From NCBI GenBank assembly GCA_963975245.1, contig CAXBFJ010000001.1, forward strand, positions 1 to 64,000: DNA of 64,000 bases, given 5' to 3'. Source of the DNA: Panacagrimonas sp963975245. Lineage in GTDB: Bacteria; Pseudomonadota; Gammaproteobacteria; Nevskiales; Nevskiaceae. Of this stretch, positions 9,007-16,980 are shown in pieces. The translations under genes and the position numbers were made by a program. The notes beneath the pieces were generated by a model. That model was not told the DNA's origin. It ran no database searches and saw only the letters and a program-made list of their open reading frames with translations. The number at the start of each line of letters is the position of its first letter. Position 1 is the first letter of the stretch.

Positions 9007-9264
9007 ATGAACACGTTCTCAAAATGGATGATGACCGCTACGGCGGCGCTGTTGCTCGGTGCCTGCGGCGCACCGCCAACCCCATCCGAAGATGATCTGG
9101 CCGAGCCGCGCGCAGAAACCCAAGGCATCCGGAATACCGAAAACGTCGGCTACGGCGGCAACGCCATTGCAGACAAGCTCGATGCGGCGCTCGATGCCAA
9201 TGACGCGCGCACGGCGGTACTGGATCAGCAGATCGACAATTCAGCGAGCCCCTCCACTCCATGA
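9007..9264 (+). CDS. Small putative lipoprotein
   Basis: An 85-residue protein with a signal peptide ending in lipobox LLGAC and then a polar, acidic body without a recognised domain. ATG at 9007 has GGAG six bases upstream; an in-frame GTG four codons earlier is less likely. The stop overlaps the rlmB start (ATGA), so it is cotranscribed and probably translationally coupled with rlmB. Function unknown. Confidence 0.75.
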   Translation: MNTFSKWMMTATAALLLGACGAPPTPSEDDLAEPRAETQGIRNTENVGYGGNAIADKLDAALDANDARTAVLDQQIDNSASPSTP

Positions 9265-10010
9265 GTCAATCCGATGAATGGATTGGCGGCTTCCATGCTG
9301 TATTGGCCGCCCTGGAAGATGGCAGACAGAAACCCTTCGAGATTCTGCTGGCCGATTCGCGTAATGACGATCGCTCGCGCAAGGTCCGATCACTCGCCCA
9401 GGCACTGAACATTCCGGTCCAAGTGATGGGGCGCAGCGACCTTGATCTCAAGCTGCCCGGCTTTCGTCACCAGGGCGTGCTTGCCCTGATTCCGCAGGCC
9501 GAGCGGGTGGGCGAAGACGTCCTGCACGCGCCCGCCGAGGAAGGACGCTTGTTTCTGGCGCTGGACGGTGTTCAGGACCCGCACAATCTGGGCGCCTGTC
9601 TGCGCACGGCCGAGGCAGCGGGTGCGACGGCGGTCATCGTGCCGCGCGATCGCGCCGCAAGCCTGACGGCGGTGGCGCGCAAGGTGGCTGCGGGTTCCGC
9701 CGAGCGAGTGCCGCTAGTATCGGTGACCAATCTCTCGCGCACGCTCGCGCAACTCAAGGAACGTGGCTACTGGCTCACCGGCCTTGCCGGTGACGGTGAA
9801 GACACGCTGTATGACGTCGATCTTCGCGGCGCTGCGGTGCTGGTGCTGGGCGCCGAAGGGGAGGGCTTGCGCCGACTGACACGTGAAACCTGCGACCGTC
9901 TGGTCAAGATTCCGATGGCGGGCAAAGCTGAAAGCCTCAACGTTTCGGCGGCCGCTGCGGTGTGCCTGTTCGAGGCTTGGAGACAACGCAATCCGCGGGT
10001 TCGCAAATGA
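9261..10010 (+). CDS. rlmB: 23S rRNA (guanosine(2251)-2'-O)-methyltransferase RlmB
   Basis: A 249-residue SpoU-family (SPOUT, trefoil-knot) methyltransferase that uses S-adenosylmethionine to methylate a ribose in the 23S rRNA peptidyl-transferase loop. The three family motifs are present: LDGVQDPHNLGACLRTAEAA, LVLGAEGEGLRRL and IPMAGKAESLNVSAAAAV. The N-terminal RNA-binding domain starts with WIGGFHAVLAAL. It overlaps both neighbours by four bases (ATGA), so it lies in a tight operon. The next housekeeping gene expected after it, rpsF, is displaced by about 5 kb. Confidence 0.95.
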   Translation: MSQSDEWIGGFHAVLAALEDGRQKPFEILLADSRNDDRSRKVRSLAQALNIPVQVMGRSDLDLKLPGFRHQGVLALIPQAERVGEDVLHAPAEEGRLFLALDGVQDPHNLGACLRTAEAAGATAVIVPRDRAASLTAVARKVAAGSAERVPLVSVTNLSRTLAQLKERGYWLTGLAGDGEDTLYDVDLRGAAVLVLGAEGEGLRRLTRETCDRLVKIPMAGKAESLNVSAAAAVCLFEAWRQRNPRVRK

Positions 10011-10978
10011 TTCCGAAGTGGTTGACATGGTTTGCCGTACTGATCGTGGTGCTGGTCACGGCCTTCTGGTTCATGAATCGGACGCCAACTACGTCGGAGG
10101 GCGGCGCCACGAAGCCGGAGGCCGGTACCGGCGCTGCTGAGCACGGTGATCAGGCTGGGCAGCTATCCGATTCTGACGCAGGGCAGGCGCTGGCCAATGA
10201 CAAGCCCAAGGTCATCGAGGCGGTATCCGCATCGGGCGTGGCGCTGCGAATCACCCGGCGCCCCAGGGTTGAGATTCCGGAGGCTCCGTATGGCGAAGCC
10301 TACGAAGAGCTGCATCAGAATGCGGAGAATGCCGATGCTGAGACGCAGTACAAGCTCGGCCAGATTCTCTATCGGTGCCGTGATGTCCCGGTGCAGGCCA
10401 GCGAACTGAAGGCGCAGATTGACCGGATGTACCAGACGCGTCGCAGCGGTGGCTGGGAAGTCGATGATCCGGTGACAGAAGAAAAAGTGATGCGCCAGAA
10501 CTACGAAAACTGCGATGGCGTGCCGCTCGAAGCCCGCGAGGACTACCGCTCCTGGCTCCAGCGTGCCGCGGAATCGGGGCTGCTCGAGGCCCAGCTCAAC
10601 CTGATGTATCACTTGCCCAAGGGTGAGTACTGCCAGTTTCTGGCGGATTGCTCGGAAGATCAGAAAGCCCTGATGGACCAACTCCGCAAGGAGGCCCGGA
10701 TTCATGTGGGGCGGGCCCGAGAGGCCGGATCTGTCGAGGCGCTGCGCACCATCGGCGGCTGGGCCCTCAACGAGGAAATGGGGACGCCGGACGAAGTCGA
10801 GGCCTACGCCATGTTCAGTGCCTACGACCAGATCCAGAAGGCCGCCGGTCAGCCGGGGGAAGTGGACGCCATGCTCGCCTCGGTGAAATCACGTCTGCGT
10901 CCAGTCGATCTCGAGCGGGCTGAAGAAAAAGCGCGCGAGTTGCTCAGCAATCCGAACTGCTGCGTGCTGACCCGCTGA
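10007..10978 (+). CDS. Membrane-anchored protein with Sel1-like helical region, function unknown
   Basis: A 323-residue protein. One N-terminal membrane segment (about residues 5-23, WLTWFAVLIVVLVTAFWF) is followed by a low-complexity linker and a helical C-terminal part whose segments AAESGLLEAQLNLMYHL and REAGSVEALRTIGGWAL resemble Sel1-like repeats. The C-terminal body therefore probably lies in the periplasm. ATG at 10007 overlaps the rlmB stop (ATGA), the same coupling used by its upstream neighbours. It contains scattered cysteines, two adjacent near the end. No specific family was recognised. Confidence 0.7.
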   Translation: MIPKWLTWFAVLIVVLVTAFWFMNRTPTTSEGGATKPEAGTGAAEHGDQAGQLSDSDAGQALANDKPKVIEAVSASGVALRITRRPRVEIPEAPYGEAYEELHQNAENADAETQYKLGQILYRCRDVPVQASELKAQIDRMYQTRRSGGWEVDDPVTEEKVMRQNYENCDGVPLEAREDYRSWLQRAAESGLLEAQLNLMYHLPKGEYCQFLADCSEDQKALMDQLRKEARIHVGRAREAGSVEALRTIGGWALNEEMGTPDEVEAYAMFSAYDQIQKAAGQPGEVDAMLASVKSRLRPVDLERAEEKARELLSNPNCCVLTR

Positions 10979-11012
10979 GCAGGGTTTATTGCGCAGAATC
11001 AAGCGGGGCTGT

Positions 11013-11043
11013 TTGAACTTGTCGCCCGCAGGCGGTCTAATAT
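11013..11043 (+). promoter_or_regulatory. Candidate promoter with 19-bp spacer (MerR-type architecture)
   Basis: TTGAAC (11013-11018) and TAATAT (11038-11043) are separated by exactly 19 bp, the over-long spacing typical of promoters activated by MerR-family regulators, and the spacer holds a short CGCC/GGCG dyad. A problem is that the downstream ATG (11048) lies only four bases after the -10, so the transcript would be nearly leaderless. Assignment is tentative. Confidence 0.4.
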
Positions 11044-11047
11044 CCGC

Positions 11048-11431
11048 ATGCTCCGCTCCAGTAAAAATTGGCTTTTGGGCCTGGTGTTGCTCAGCGTCGC
11101 GTTGATGCCGCAAGCCTGGTCCGCAGCGGGGGTATGCGTCCACGGCAGCGATGAGAAAGCGACCCTTCACTCCGATTCTCAAAGTGAGCATCACGAGCAC
11201 CATCAAGCAGCCGAAGAGGCCGGTAATGAGCGTGCTGAGCGCGTCGCGGGCTGCGGTTGTGGTTGTGCTTGTGTCGCTGCCGCGTGTACCAGCGCGGCGG
11301 GCGCAATGGTTTCGGATGCCTCACCGGTCTTTGCGTTCGACAGTCAGGGCAGTTCAGGTCTTGCACACGTCTCCGCGATGACCTTGTCCTCACATGACTT
11401 TGAGCTGATACGACCACCCAACTTTTCCTGA
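11048..11431 (+). CDS. Small secreted His/Cys-rich protein of a metal-resistance cluster
   Basis: A 127-residue protein with a clear signal peptide (to about AWSA, residue 26), then a His-rich stretch (SEHHEHHQ) and a Cys cluster (AGCGCGCACVAAAC), both suited to binding soft metals in the periplasm. It heads a gene set that continues with a TolC-family protein and a multicopper oxidase, and resembles the small periplasmic proteins found in front of CzcC/CusC-type genes. No obvious ribosome-binding site precedes ATG 11048 at the normal distance. Function is inferred from composition and context only. Confidence 0.65.
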   Translation: MLRSSKNWLLGLVLLSVALMPQAWSAAGVCVHGSDEKATLHSDSQSEHHEHHQAAEEAGNERAERVAGCGCGCACVAAACTSAAGAMVSDASPVFAFDSQGSSGLAHVSAMTLSSHDFELIRPPNFS

Positions 11432-11500
11432 TTTTCCATCACTTCTCGAGCGCGCGCCGATCGGTGCGCGTCATGTTCTTGTGGAATTCAGGAGATTGTC

Positions 11501-12946
11501 GTGCGTTTCTCCAAATCAAATTTTTGTATGTCAGCGCCGCTGATGGCAGCGGCGCTGACAGGCTGTGCCAGCGTCTCCCCGGACTGGGGTCGCTCGGATG
11601 TGGCAGCGCTGGCTTCAGAACGTGGACGCGAACTGCCGTCTGCCGGTAGCGCCAGATCCTTCATTGCCGACGCTCTTGAGGCGCCGCTGAGTGTTGAGCA
11701 GGCAGTTCAACTGGCATTGATCAATAATCCGAATCTCAGTGCCGCCACAGCGGAATTGGGATTCGCAGCTGCCGAGGTCTACGACGCAGGGCGGCTCGCA
11801 AACCCGGTGCTGTCAGCGACGCGTTTGTCGCCAGGAGGTGGCAATGGGCCGGATGCGCAGCTCACGCTTGGTATTGCCTACAACTTTGCGAGCCTGCTTT
11901 TCCTGCCGGTGAACAAGCGATTTGCGGAAGCTCAGTTTGAAGCGGCCAGGCTCTCGGTGGCTTCGCAGGCGATGGAGCTGGCAGCGGAGGTCGAAGCCGC
12001 CTGGTTCGAAGCTTTGGCGGCGCGACAACTGGAACAAATGCGCCTTGTGGCGGCAGAAGCCCAGCGAGCGTCTTCAGACCTGGCTGGCCGCTTCTTCGAG
12101 GCGGGCAATATCAACCGGCGGGAACTTGCTCTGGAAAAGGCCGCCGCCAGCGAGTCCGAGCTAGCGTTGCTGGAAGCCAAGGCCGAGGCTTTCTCCGCCC
12201 GGTCAAGGCTGAATCGTCTCATGGGCCTTGCAGCGCAGGAGAACACCTGGACCTTCGCCGCGAGTCTGCCCGAGCCTTTGGCAGAGGAACTGACGCTGGA
12301 CGAGCTTCTACGGCTGAGTGTTGAGAGTCGGCTCGATGTGTTGAGCTTGCGCCGGCGGGCGCAGGCCATTGCAGATCGCTACGGAATTGTGCGGCGCACC
12401 CGGCTGATCAATGAGATTGAAATTGGTGTCGAGCGAGAGCGCGATTTCGACGGCACGCTCAACTCGGGGCCAACGCTGGCTCTGGAGTTGCCGATCTTCA
12501 ACTGGGGAGGAGGACGCAAAGCGGCTATCCAAGCAGAACTCCAGAAGGCCGAAGCCTTCCTGGATGAGAAGGTGCTCGAAGCCTCCAATCAGATACAGCT
12601 TGCGTTCGAGCGCGTCCATACCTATCGAGAGATGGCGAACGAGTTTCGAACAGCTTTGATTCCAAATCGTGAAGCCGTCGTAGCGCGTTCACAGGAAGAA
12701 CAGAATTTCATGCTGATCGGCGTTTTTGAACTGATTCAGGCCAAGCAGCAAGAGTACGCGGCCTACGCCGGTTACATAGAGGCGGTACGCGAGTACTGGG
12801 TTGCCAGATCCGCACTTGCCCTGGCCGTTGGGCGCGCGCTCCCGGCGGGCCCTTCTTCCGAGAGTGACGGCGCGTCGTTGGAGAGCCAAGCGGTATCTCC
12901 AGATGCGGGTGGACACCTGAACCATTCACTACATGGAGCACACTGA
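11501..12946 (+). CDS. TolC/CusC-family outer-membrane efflux lipoprotein
   Basis: A 481-residue outer-membrane efflux factor. The signal peptide ends in lipobox LTGC (residue 22), then two repeated OEP units rich in coiled-coil helices (AARLSVASQAMELAAEVEAAW, ELALEKAAASESELALLEAK). It would form a trimeric exit duct. The start is GTG at 11501 with AGGAG six bases upstream. No adaptor or pump gene lies in the cluster, so it must use pump components encoded elsewhere or act with the oxidase downstream. Its stop overlaps the oxidase start by one base (TGATG). Confidence 0.88.
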   Translation: MRFSKSNFCMSAPLMAAALTGCASVSPDWGRSDVAALASERGRELPSAGSARSFIADALEAPLSVEQAVQLALINNPNLSAATAELGFAAAEVYDAGRLANPVLSATRLSPGGGNGPDAQLTLGIAYNFASLLFLPVNKRFAEAQFEAARLSVASQAMELAAEVEAAWFEALAARQLEQMRLVAAEAQRASSDLAGRFFEAGNINRRELALEKAAASESELALLEAKAEAFSARSRLNRLMGLAAQENTWTFAASLPEPLAEELTLDELLRLSVESRLDVLSLRRRAQAIADRYGIVRRTRLINEIEIGVERERDFDGTLNSGPTLALELPIFNWGGGRKAAIQAELQKAEAFLDEKVLEASNQIQLAFERVHTYREMANEFRTALIPNREAVVARSQEEQNFMLIGVFELIQAKQQEYAAYAGYIEAVREYWVARSALALAVGRALPAGPSSESDGASLESQAVSPDAGGHLNHSLHGAH

Positions 12947-14430
12947 TGAAAACCCCTGATTACGCTCGACGCAGATTCTTGCAGCTGGCGGCCGGTGCAG
13001 GATTGCTGGGCGGTCTGGCCGGCAAGGCAGGCGCTCAGCATGAAGGACATAGTGCTCACGGCGGACACGCGATGGGCGTCGCCCGGAAAAAATCTCCGTT
13101 TGAAGTATCACCGCCGCCGGCTGAGATTGCGCCGCCTTCTGCGGTGAAGCGGCATCCCCAAGGCTACCTTCCGGTACGCACGCTCAACGGATGGACGCTG
13201 CCGTACGAAATGAAAGGAGGAGTGAAGGAGTTCCATCTGGTCGCCGAGGAAATCGAGCATGAGTTTGCGCCGGGTTCACGCGCCAAATGCTGGGGTTACA
13301 ACGGCACCACACCAGGCCCCACGATAGAAGCGGTAGAGGGGGATCGCGTGCGCATCTTCGTGACCAACCGTCTCAAGGAGTGGACGAGTGTTCATTGGCA
13401 CGGCATTGATCTGCCTTCAGGTTATGACGGGGTAGGCGGCTTGAACCAGCCGCACATTCAGCCGGGCGAAACCTATGTGTACGAGTTCACGCTCAGGCAG
13501 CACGGCACCCATATGTACCACCCGCATGCGGACGAAATGACGCAAATGGCGTTTGGCATGATGGGCAGCTTCATCATCCATCCAAAGGCTGGCGAGCCGG
13601 TAGCTGTTGATCGGGACTATTGTTTCTTGCTGCACAACTGGGCGATGCACCCCGGCACCTATCGACCGGATCCGGCTGTGATGGTGGATTTTGATCTCTG
13701 GACCTTCAACAGCAAGACGTTCCCGGCCATCGAACATCTGGTGGCCCGGACGGGAGAGCGCACCCGTATCCGCATCGGCAATCTGTCCATGTGGAATCAT
13801 CCCATTCACTTGCATAGCAATCCCTTCTGGGTAACGGGCAGCGATGGTGGGCGATGGCCGCAGACGCAATGGCGCAGAGAGACGACTGAGATTGTGGGCG
13901 TGGGCCAGATGCGGGATATCGAGTTTGTCGGGACAGAGCCCGGTGACTGGGCGTTTCACTGCCACATGGCTCATCACACTATGGGCCCTATGGGGCACGA
14001 GATTCCCAACCCGACGGGGGTGGATCAACGCGGCGTAGAGGCCAGAATTCAGGCTCTTCTGCCCGGGTATGCCGCCATGGGTGAGCACGGAATGGCCGAA
14101 CACAGCGGACATGTGGCGATGGGGCTGGCGGGTCCGGAAAACACGCTGCCCATGATGACTGGCGAAGGTCAGTTTGGTCCCATCGAGATGGGTGGCATGT
14201 TCACCATCTTCAAGGTGCGCGATGACCTGAAGCGAGGTGATTTTACCGACCCTGGCTGGTACGACTATCCAAGCGACCAAATATCGCGTCGGGTGAGCAG
14301 CGACCCAGACTTTGGTCGCCCGACACGGCGAGAACCATACAAGAAATCCGAAGCGTCCACTCAAGCGCATCCAGATGTGCCGGACGGACCGACGATGCAC
14401 GGTATGGATCATTTAAAGCATGGAGGCTGA
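12946..14430 (+). CDS. Tat-exported multicopper oxidase (CopA/CueO-like)
   Basis: A 494-residue multicopper oxidase probably oxidising Cu(I) to the less toxic Cu(II) in the periplasm. The N-terminus has a twin-arginine signal (RRRFLQLAAGAGLLGG). Copper ligands are all visible: HWHG, HGTHMYHPH, HPIHLH and the type 1/trinuclear motif HCHMAHHTMGPM, which matches HCHxxxHxxxxM. His/Met-rich segments after the signal (HEGHSAHGGHAMG) and near the C-terminus (MGEHGMAEHSGH, MHGMDHLKHGG) probably gather copper. It is translationally coupled to the upstream TolC-family gene. Exact substrate is inferred from family and context. Confidence 0.9.
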   Translation: MKTPDYARRRFLQLAAGAGLLGGLAGKAGAQHEGHSAHGGHAMGVARKKSPFEVSPPPAEIAPPSAVKRHPQGYLPVRTLNGWTLPYEMKGGVKEFHLVAEEIEHEFAPGSRAKCWGYNGTTPGPTIEAVEGDRVRIFVTNRLKEWTSVHWHGIDLPSGYDGVGGLNQPHIQPGETYVYEFTLRQHGTHMYHPHADEMTQMAFGMMGSFIIHPKAGEPVAVDRDYCFLLHNWAMHPGTYRPDPAVMVDFDLWTFNSKTFPAIEHLVARTGERTRIRIGNLSMWNHPIHLHSNPFWVTGSDGGRWPQTQWRRETTEIVGVGQMRDIEFVGTEPGDWAFHCHMAHHTMGPMGHEIPNPTGVDQRGVEARIQALLPGYAAMGEHGMAEHSGHVAMGLAGPENTLPMMTGEGQFGPIEMGGMFTIFKVRDDLKRGDFTDPGWYDYPSDQISRRVSSDPDFGRPTRREPYKKSEASTQAHPDVPDGPTMHGMDHLKHGG

Positions 14431-14441
14431 TAAAAAATGCC

Positions 14442-14473
14442 TTGACTCTGGACCTGGGTCCAGGCTGCAAGAT
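14442..14473 (+). promoter_or_regulatory. MerR-type promoter/operator in front of the regulator gene
   Basis: A -35 TTGACT (14442-14447) is followed by a perfect dyad CTGGACC-TG-GGTCCAG (14448-14463) and a weak -10 near CAAGAT (14468-14473), a spacing of about 20 bp. A palindrome inside an over-long spacer is the hallmark of MerR-family autoregulated promoters. It begins 12 bases after the oxidase stop and would drive the regulator and DUF4396 genes. Confidence 0.75.
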
Positions 14474-14497
14474 GGCATCGAGACCGGAGGTGAGACC

Positions 14498-14920
14498 ATG
14501 ACTCGAATCAATATAGGCGCTGCAGCGAAGGCGGCAGGCGTGGGTGTCGACACGATTCGCTACTACGAACGCCTAGGCCTGTTGGCACCGCCACAGCGCT
14601 CAACTGGCGGGTATCGCCAATATGATTGCGGCGACATTGAGCGGTTGCAGTTCATTCGTAAGGCCAAGACGCTGGGATTTACTCTTGCAGACATTTCCGA
14701 GCTTCTGCAGCTGCAGGATGGCGGCGGTTCGCGCTCAGAGGTCAGACATGCTGCTCGTGAGCGCATCGCCAGTCTCGATCGCAGTATCCGAGAGCTGACC
14801 TCAATCAGGGACAGCTTAGTCACGCTGGAGGCCCGTTGTCGTGGCCGCGGGAGTATCGCCGGCTGCCCCATCATTGAGGGTGTGCTGGCGGTATCCATTG
14901 AACGAGCATTGGAGTGCTGA
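14498..14920 (+). CDS. MerR-family metal-responsive regulator (CueR-like)
   Basis: A 140-residue regulator with an N-terminal winged helix (INIGAAAKAAGVGVDTIRYY), a dimerisation helix and a C-terminal metal loop C114-x8-C123-PII. The CPII ending resembles CueR, but the two Cys are eight residues apart as in the divalent-metal sensors, whereas CueR has seven. There is no Cys near residue 79, which argues against a Zn/Cd/Pb/Hg three-thiolate site. Copper or another monovalent metal is therefore likely but not proven. ATG at 14498 follows GGAGG at ideal spacing, downstream of a dyad operator. Confidence 0.88.
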   Translation: MTRINIGAAAKAAGVGVDTIRYYERLGLLAPPQRSTGGYRQYDCGDIERLQFIRKAKTLGFTLADISELLQLQDGGGSRSEVRHAARERIASLDRSIRELTSIRDSLVTLEARCRGRGSIAGCPIIEGVLAVSIERALEC

Positions 14921-14921
14921 G

Positions 14922-15422
14922 ATGAAAACAGAATCAACCCATTGCGGTCACGATCGCGCGGCAGGCGAGTCGGCGCATTCCCATGCGCAGCATGCTGGAA
15001 GCTCCATGGTCCGCCTTACGACTTCGGCGACGCTGCATTGTCTCAGTGGCTGCGCCATCGGAGAACTCGTGGGACTGTCAATTGGTGTCTCATTGGGCTT
15101 GAGCCCCTGGATCACCATGGCGCTTGCCACGGTACTGGGATTCGCCAGCGGGTATACGCTTGGCCTCTTGCCACTGGTCCGCCGCGGTCAAAGTTGGGCC
15201 GCTGCCTTCAAAACGTTGTGGCTGGGCGAGACGCTCTCGATATCCGTGATGGAGTTCGCAATGAACTTCACTGACTACCACGTGGGCGGTATGACGGCTT
15301 CTTCCGTCCTCAGCTTGCCATTCTGGTATGGATACGCACTTGCGCTGCCTGCTGGTTTCATCGCGGCCTGGCCAATGAACTGGTTCTTGCTCTCGCGCAA
15401 CGTCAAGAAGCCCTGTCACTGA
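14922..15422 (+). CDS. DUF4396 integral membrane protein
   Basis: A 166-residue protein with a His-rich soluble N-terminus (THCGHDRAAGESAHSHAQHAG) and about four membrane segments containing TLHCLSGCAIGE and MNFTDYHVGGM, features of the DUF4396 family. The Cys, His and Met residues in these conserved stretches suggest metal handling. ATG at 14922 follows GGAG seven bases upstream, directly after the MerR-type gene and probably under the same operator. The biochemical function of the family is not known to me; the copper link is by context. Confidence 0.75.
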   Translation: MKTESTHCGHDRAAGESAHSHAQHAGSSMVRLTTSATLHCLSGCAIGELVGLSIGVSLGLSPWITMALATVLGFASGYTLGLLPLVRRGQSWAAAFKTLWLGETLSISVMEFAMNFTDYHVGGMTASSVLSLPFWYGYALALPAGFIAAWPMNWFLLSRNVKKPCH

Positions 15423-15479
15423 GTCTCCATCTGACAAGGGCGGGTCTGGCTTGAGGCAAGCAAGCGGCCTCAGGGCGAA

Positions 15480-15508
15480 TTGCAGCGGTGAGCACATTCG
15501 CCTAGAAT
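15480..15508 (+). promoter_or_regulatory. Sigma70 promoter for rpsF-rpsR-rplI
   Basis: TTGCAG (15480-15485) and TAGAAT (15503-15508) with a 17-bp spacer lie about 110 bp in front of rpsF and after the end of the inserted metal-resistance cluster. The remaining leader has no other feature I can identify. Confidence 0.6.
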
Positions 15509-15619
15509 CCGCGGCCCTTCGTCTCCCTGCGAGCGAAGCCCTGTCCCACTGATCTTGATCGGGGGACTGTCCCGGAGCCGGATTTTCCCGGTTTCCGACA
15601 TCCACAGGAGTGTTATTGC

Positions 15620-16072
15620 ATGCGTCACTACGAGATAGTGATCATGGTGCATCCGGACCAGAGTGATCAGGTCCCTGCCATGATCGAAAAGTACAAGTCC
15701 ATGGTCGAAGCCGACGGCGGCAAGGTTCACCGTCTGGAAGACTGGGGCCGCCGCCAGCTGGCCTACGCCATCCTCAAGCTGCACAAGGCGCACTACGTTC
15801 TGATGAACGTCGAATGTTCCGATACCGTGCTGTCCGAGATGGAAACCGCGTTCCGTTTCAACGACGCTGTCATCCGCAAGCTGGTTGTCCGCAAGGAAAC
15901 CGCCGTCACCGAGCAGTCACCTCTGTTCAAGGCGCCCGAAGAAGACAAGAAGCCGGAATACAAGCAGCGTCAGGAAGCCGAACTGGATTCTTCTTCTGAC
16001 GATGCTGGCAGCGAAGAAGGGTCTTCCAGTGAGGAAGGTTCAGAAGAGAAGAAATCAGAGGAGGGCGTCTGA
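15620..16072 (+). CDS. rpsF: 30S ribosomal protein S6
   Basis: A 150-residue S6 protein (MRHYEIVIMVHPDQ start; HRLEDWGRRQLAYAI core) that binds 16S rRNA together with S18. The C-terminal 45 residues form an unusually long acidic Ser/Glu-rich tail (DSSSDDAGSEEGSSSEEGSE), longer than the glutamate tail of the E. coli protein. It is the first gene of the rpsF-rpsR-rplI operon and its stop overlaps the rpsR start (TGATG). Confidence 0.97.
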   Translation: MRHYEIVIMVHPDQSDQVPAMIEKYKSMVEADGGKVHRLEDWGRRQLAYAILKLHKAHYVLMNVECSDTVLSEMETAFRFNDAVIRKLVVRKETAVTEQSPLFKAPEEDKKPEYKQRQEAELDSSSDDAGSEEGSSSEEGSEEKKSEEGV

Positions 16073-16299
16073 TGGCCCGCATGTTCCGTCGCAAGAAGTC
16101 CTGCAAGTTCACCGCCGAAGGCGCCACCGGGATCGATTACAAGGATCTCGCCACGCTCAAGCAGTACGTGGGTGAGAACGGCAAGATCGTTCCGGCCCGC
16201 GTGACCGGCACCCGCACCAAGTACCAGCGTCAGCTATCGACCGCCGTCAAGCGCGCTCGATTCTTGGCTTTGCTGCCGTACACCGACAAGCACGAGTAA
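16072..16299 (+). CDS. rpsR: 30S ribosomal protein S18
   Basis: A 75-residue basic S18 protein with the family core YKDLATLKQYV and the C-terminal TGTRTKYQRQLSTAVKRARFLALLPYTD. It forms a heterodimer with S6 on the 30S platform. Its start overlaps the rpsF stop by one base, consistent with coupled synthesis of the two partners. Confidence 0.98.
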   Translation: MARMFRRKKSCKFTAEGATGIDYKDLATLKQYVGENGKIVPARVTGTRTKYQRQLSTAVKRARFLALLPYTDKHE

Positions 16300-16310
16300 G
16301 GAGAATCAAT

Positions 16311-16772
16311 ATGGAAGTCATCCTTCTCGAGCGTATCCGCAATCTTGGCGACCTCGGCGATACCGTCAAGGTGCGTGCCGGATTCGGCCGTAATTTCCTG
16401 CTGCCCAAGGGCAAGGCCCTGCCGGCAACCGAAGCCAACCGTGCAGTCTACGAAGAACGCAAGGCTGAGCTGATGAAGAAAGCTCAGGACTCGGTCAATG
16501 CTGCCAAGGCCCGCGCTGAAGCCATCGCCGGCAAGGTGCTGAAGATCACTGCACTGGCCTCGGAAGAAGGCAAGCTCTACGGTTCCGTAGGTGCTGCCGA
16601 AGTGCTCGAAGCCGCTCAGGCTTTGGGTCTGGACGTTGAAAAGCATGAAATCGACATGCCGGATGGTCCGATTCGCACCACCGGTAGCTTTGCCGTCGCC
16701 GTGCACCTGCACTCCGAAGTGCAGACGGCACTGACGATTGAAATCGAGGAAAAGCGCGCGGCAGGCGAATAA
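16311..16772 (+). CDS. rplI: 50S ribosomal protein L9
   Basis: A 153-residue L9 protein. The N-terminal rRNA-binding domain has MEVILLERIRNLGDLGDTV and GFGRNFLLPKGKA, then the long connecting helix and C-terminal domain. A good ribosome-binding site (AAGGAG) precedes ATG 16311. It closes the small ribosomal operon, which ends at a strong terminator. Confidence 0.98.
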   Translation: MEVILLERIRNLGDLGDTVKVRAGFGRNFLLPKGKALPATEANRAVYEERKAELMKKAQDSVNAAKARAEAIAGKVLKITALASEEGKLYGSVGAAEVLEAAQALGLDVEKHEIDMPDGPIRTTGSFAVAVHLHSEVQTALTIEIEEKRAAGE

Positions 16773-16789
16773 ATCCTGCTCAGTGCTGA

Positions 16790-16822
16790 AAGAACGGCCC
16801 GCAATGCGGGCCGTTCTTGTTT
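16790..16822 (+). terminator. Rho-independent terminator after rplI
   Basis: A perfect 13-bp stem AAGAACGGCCCGC/GCGGGCCGTTCTT with loop AAT (16803-16805), followed by GTTT. Strong stem, short T-run. Confidence 0.85.
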
Positions 16823-16980
16823 GCGCCGCCTGTTGATGGCCCGCTTGGCGAGGCTTGAAGGGCACACATAGGGTTTGTTCAGCCCGCACAGTATTTATTT
16901 CAGACAGTCACAGCAAAAACACAATTTACGCACAGCTTGTCCATCGGCAGGCTGCGCCCTGCAGGCTACACTGACGCACA

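Noticed and set aside
13417..14412. Long minus-strand frame opposite the multicopper oxidase
   Set aside because: Antisense shadow of a clear gene with all copper motifs on the plus strand.
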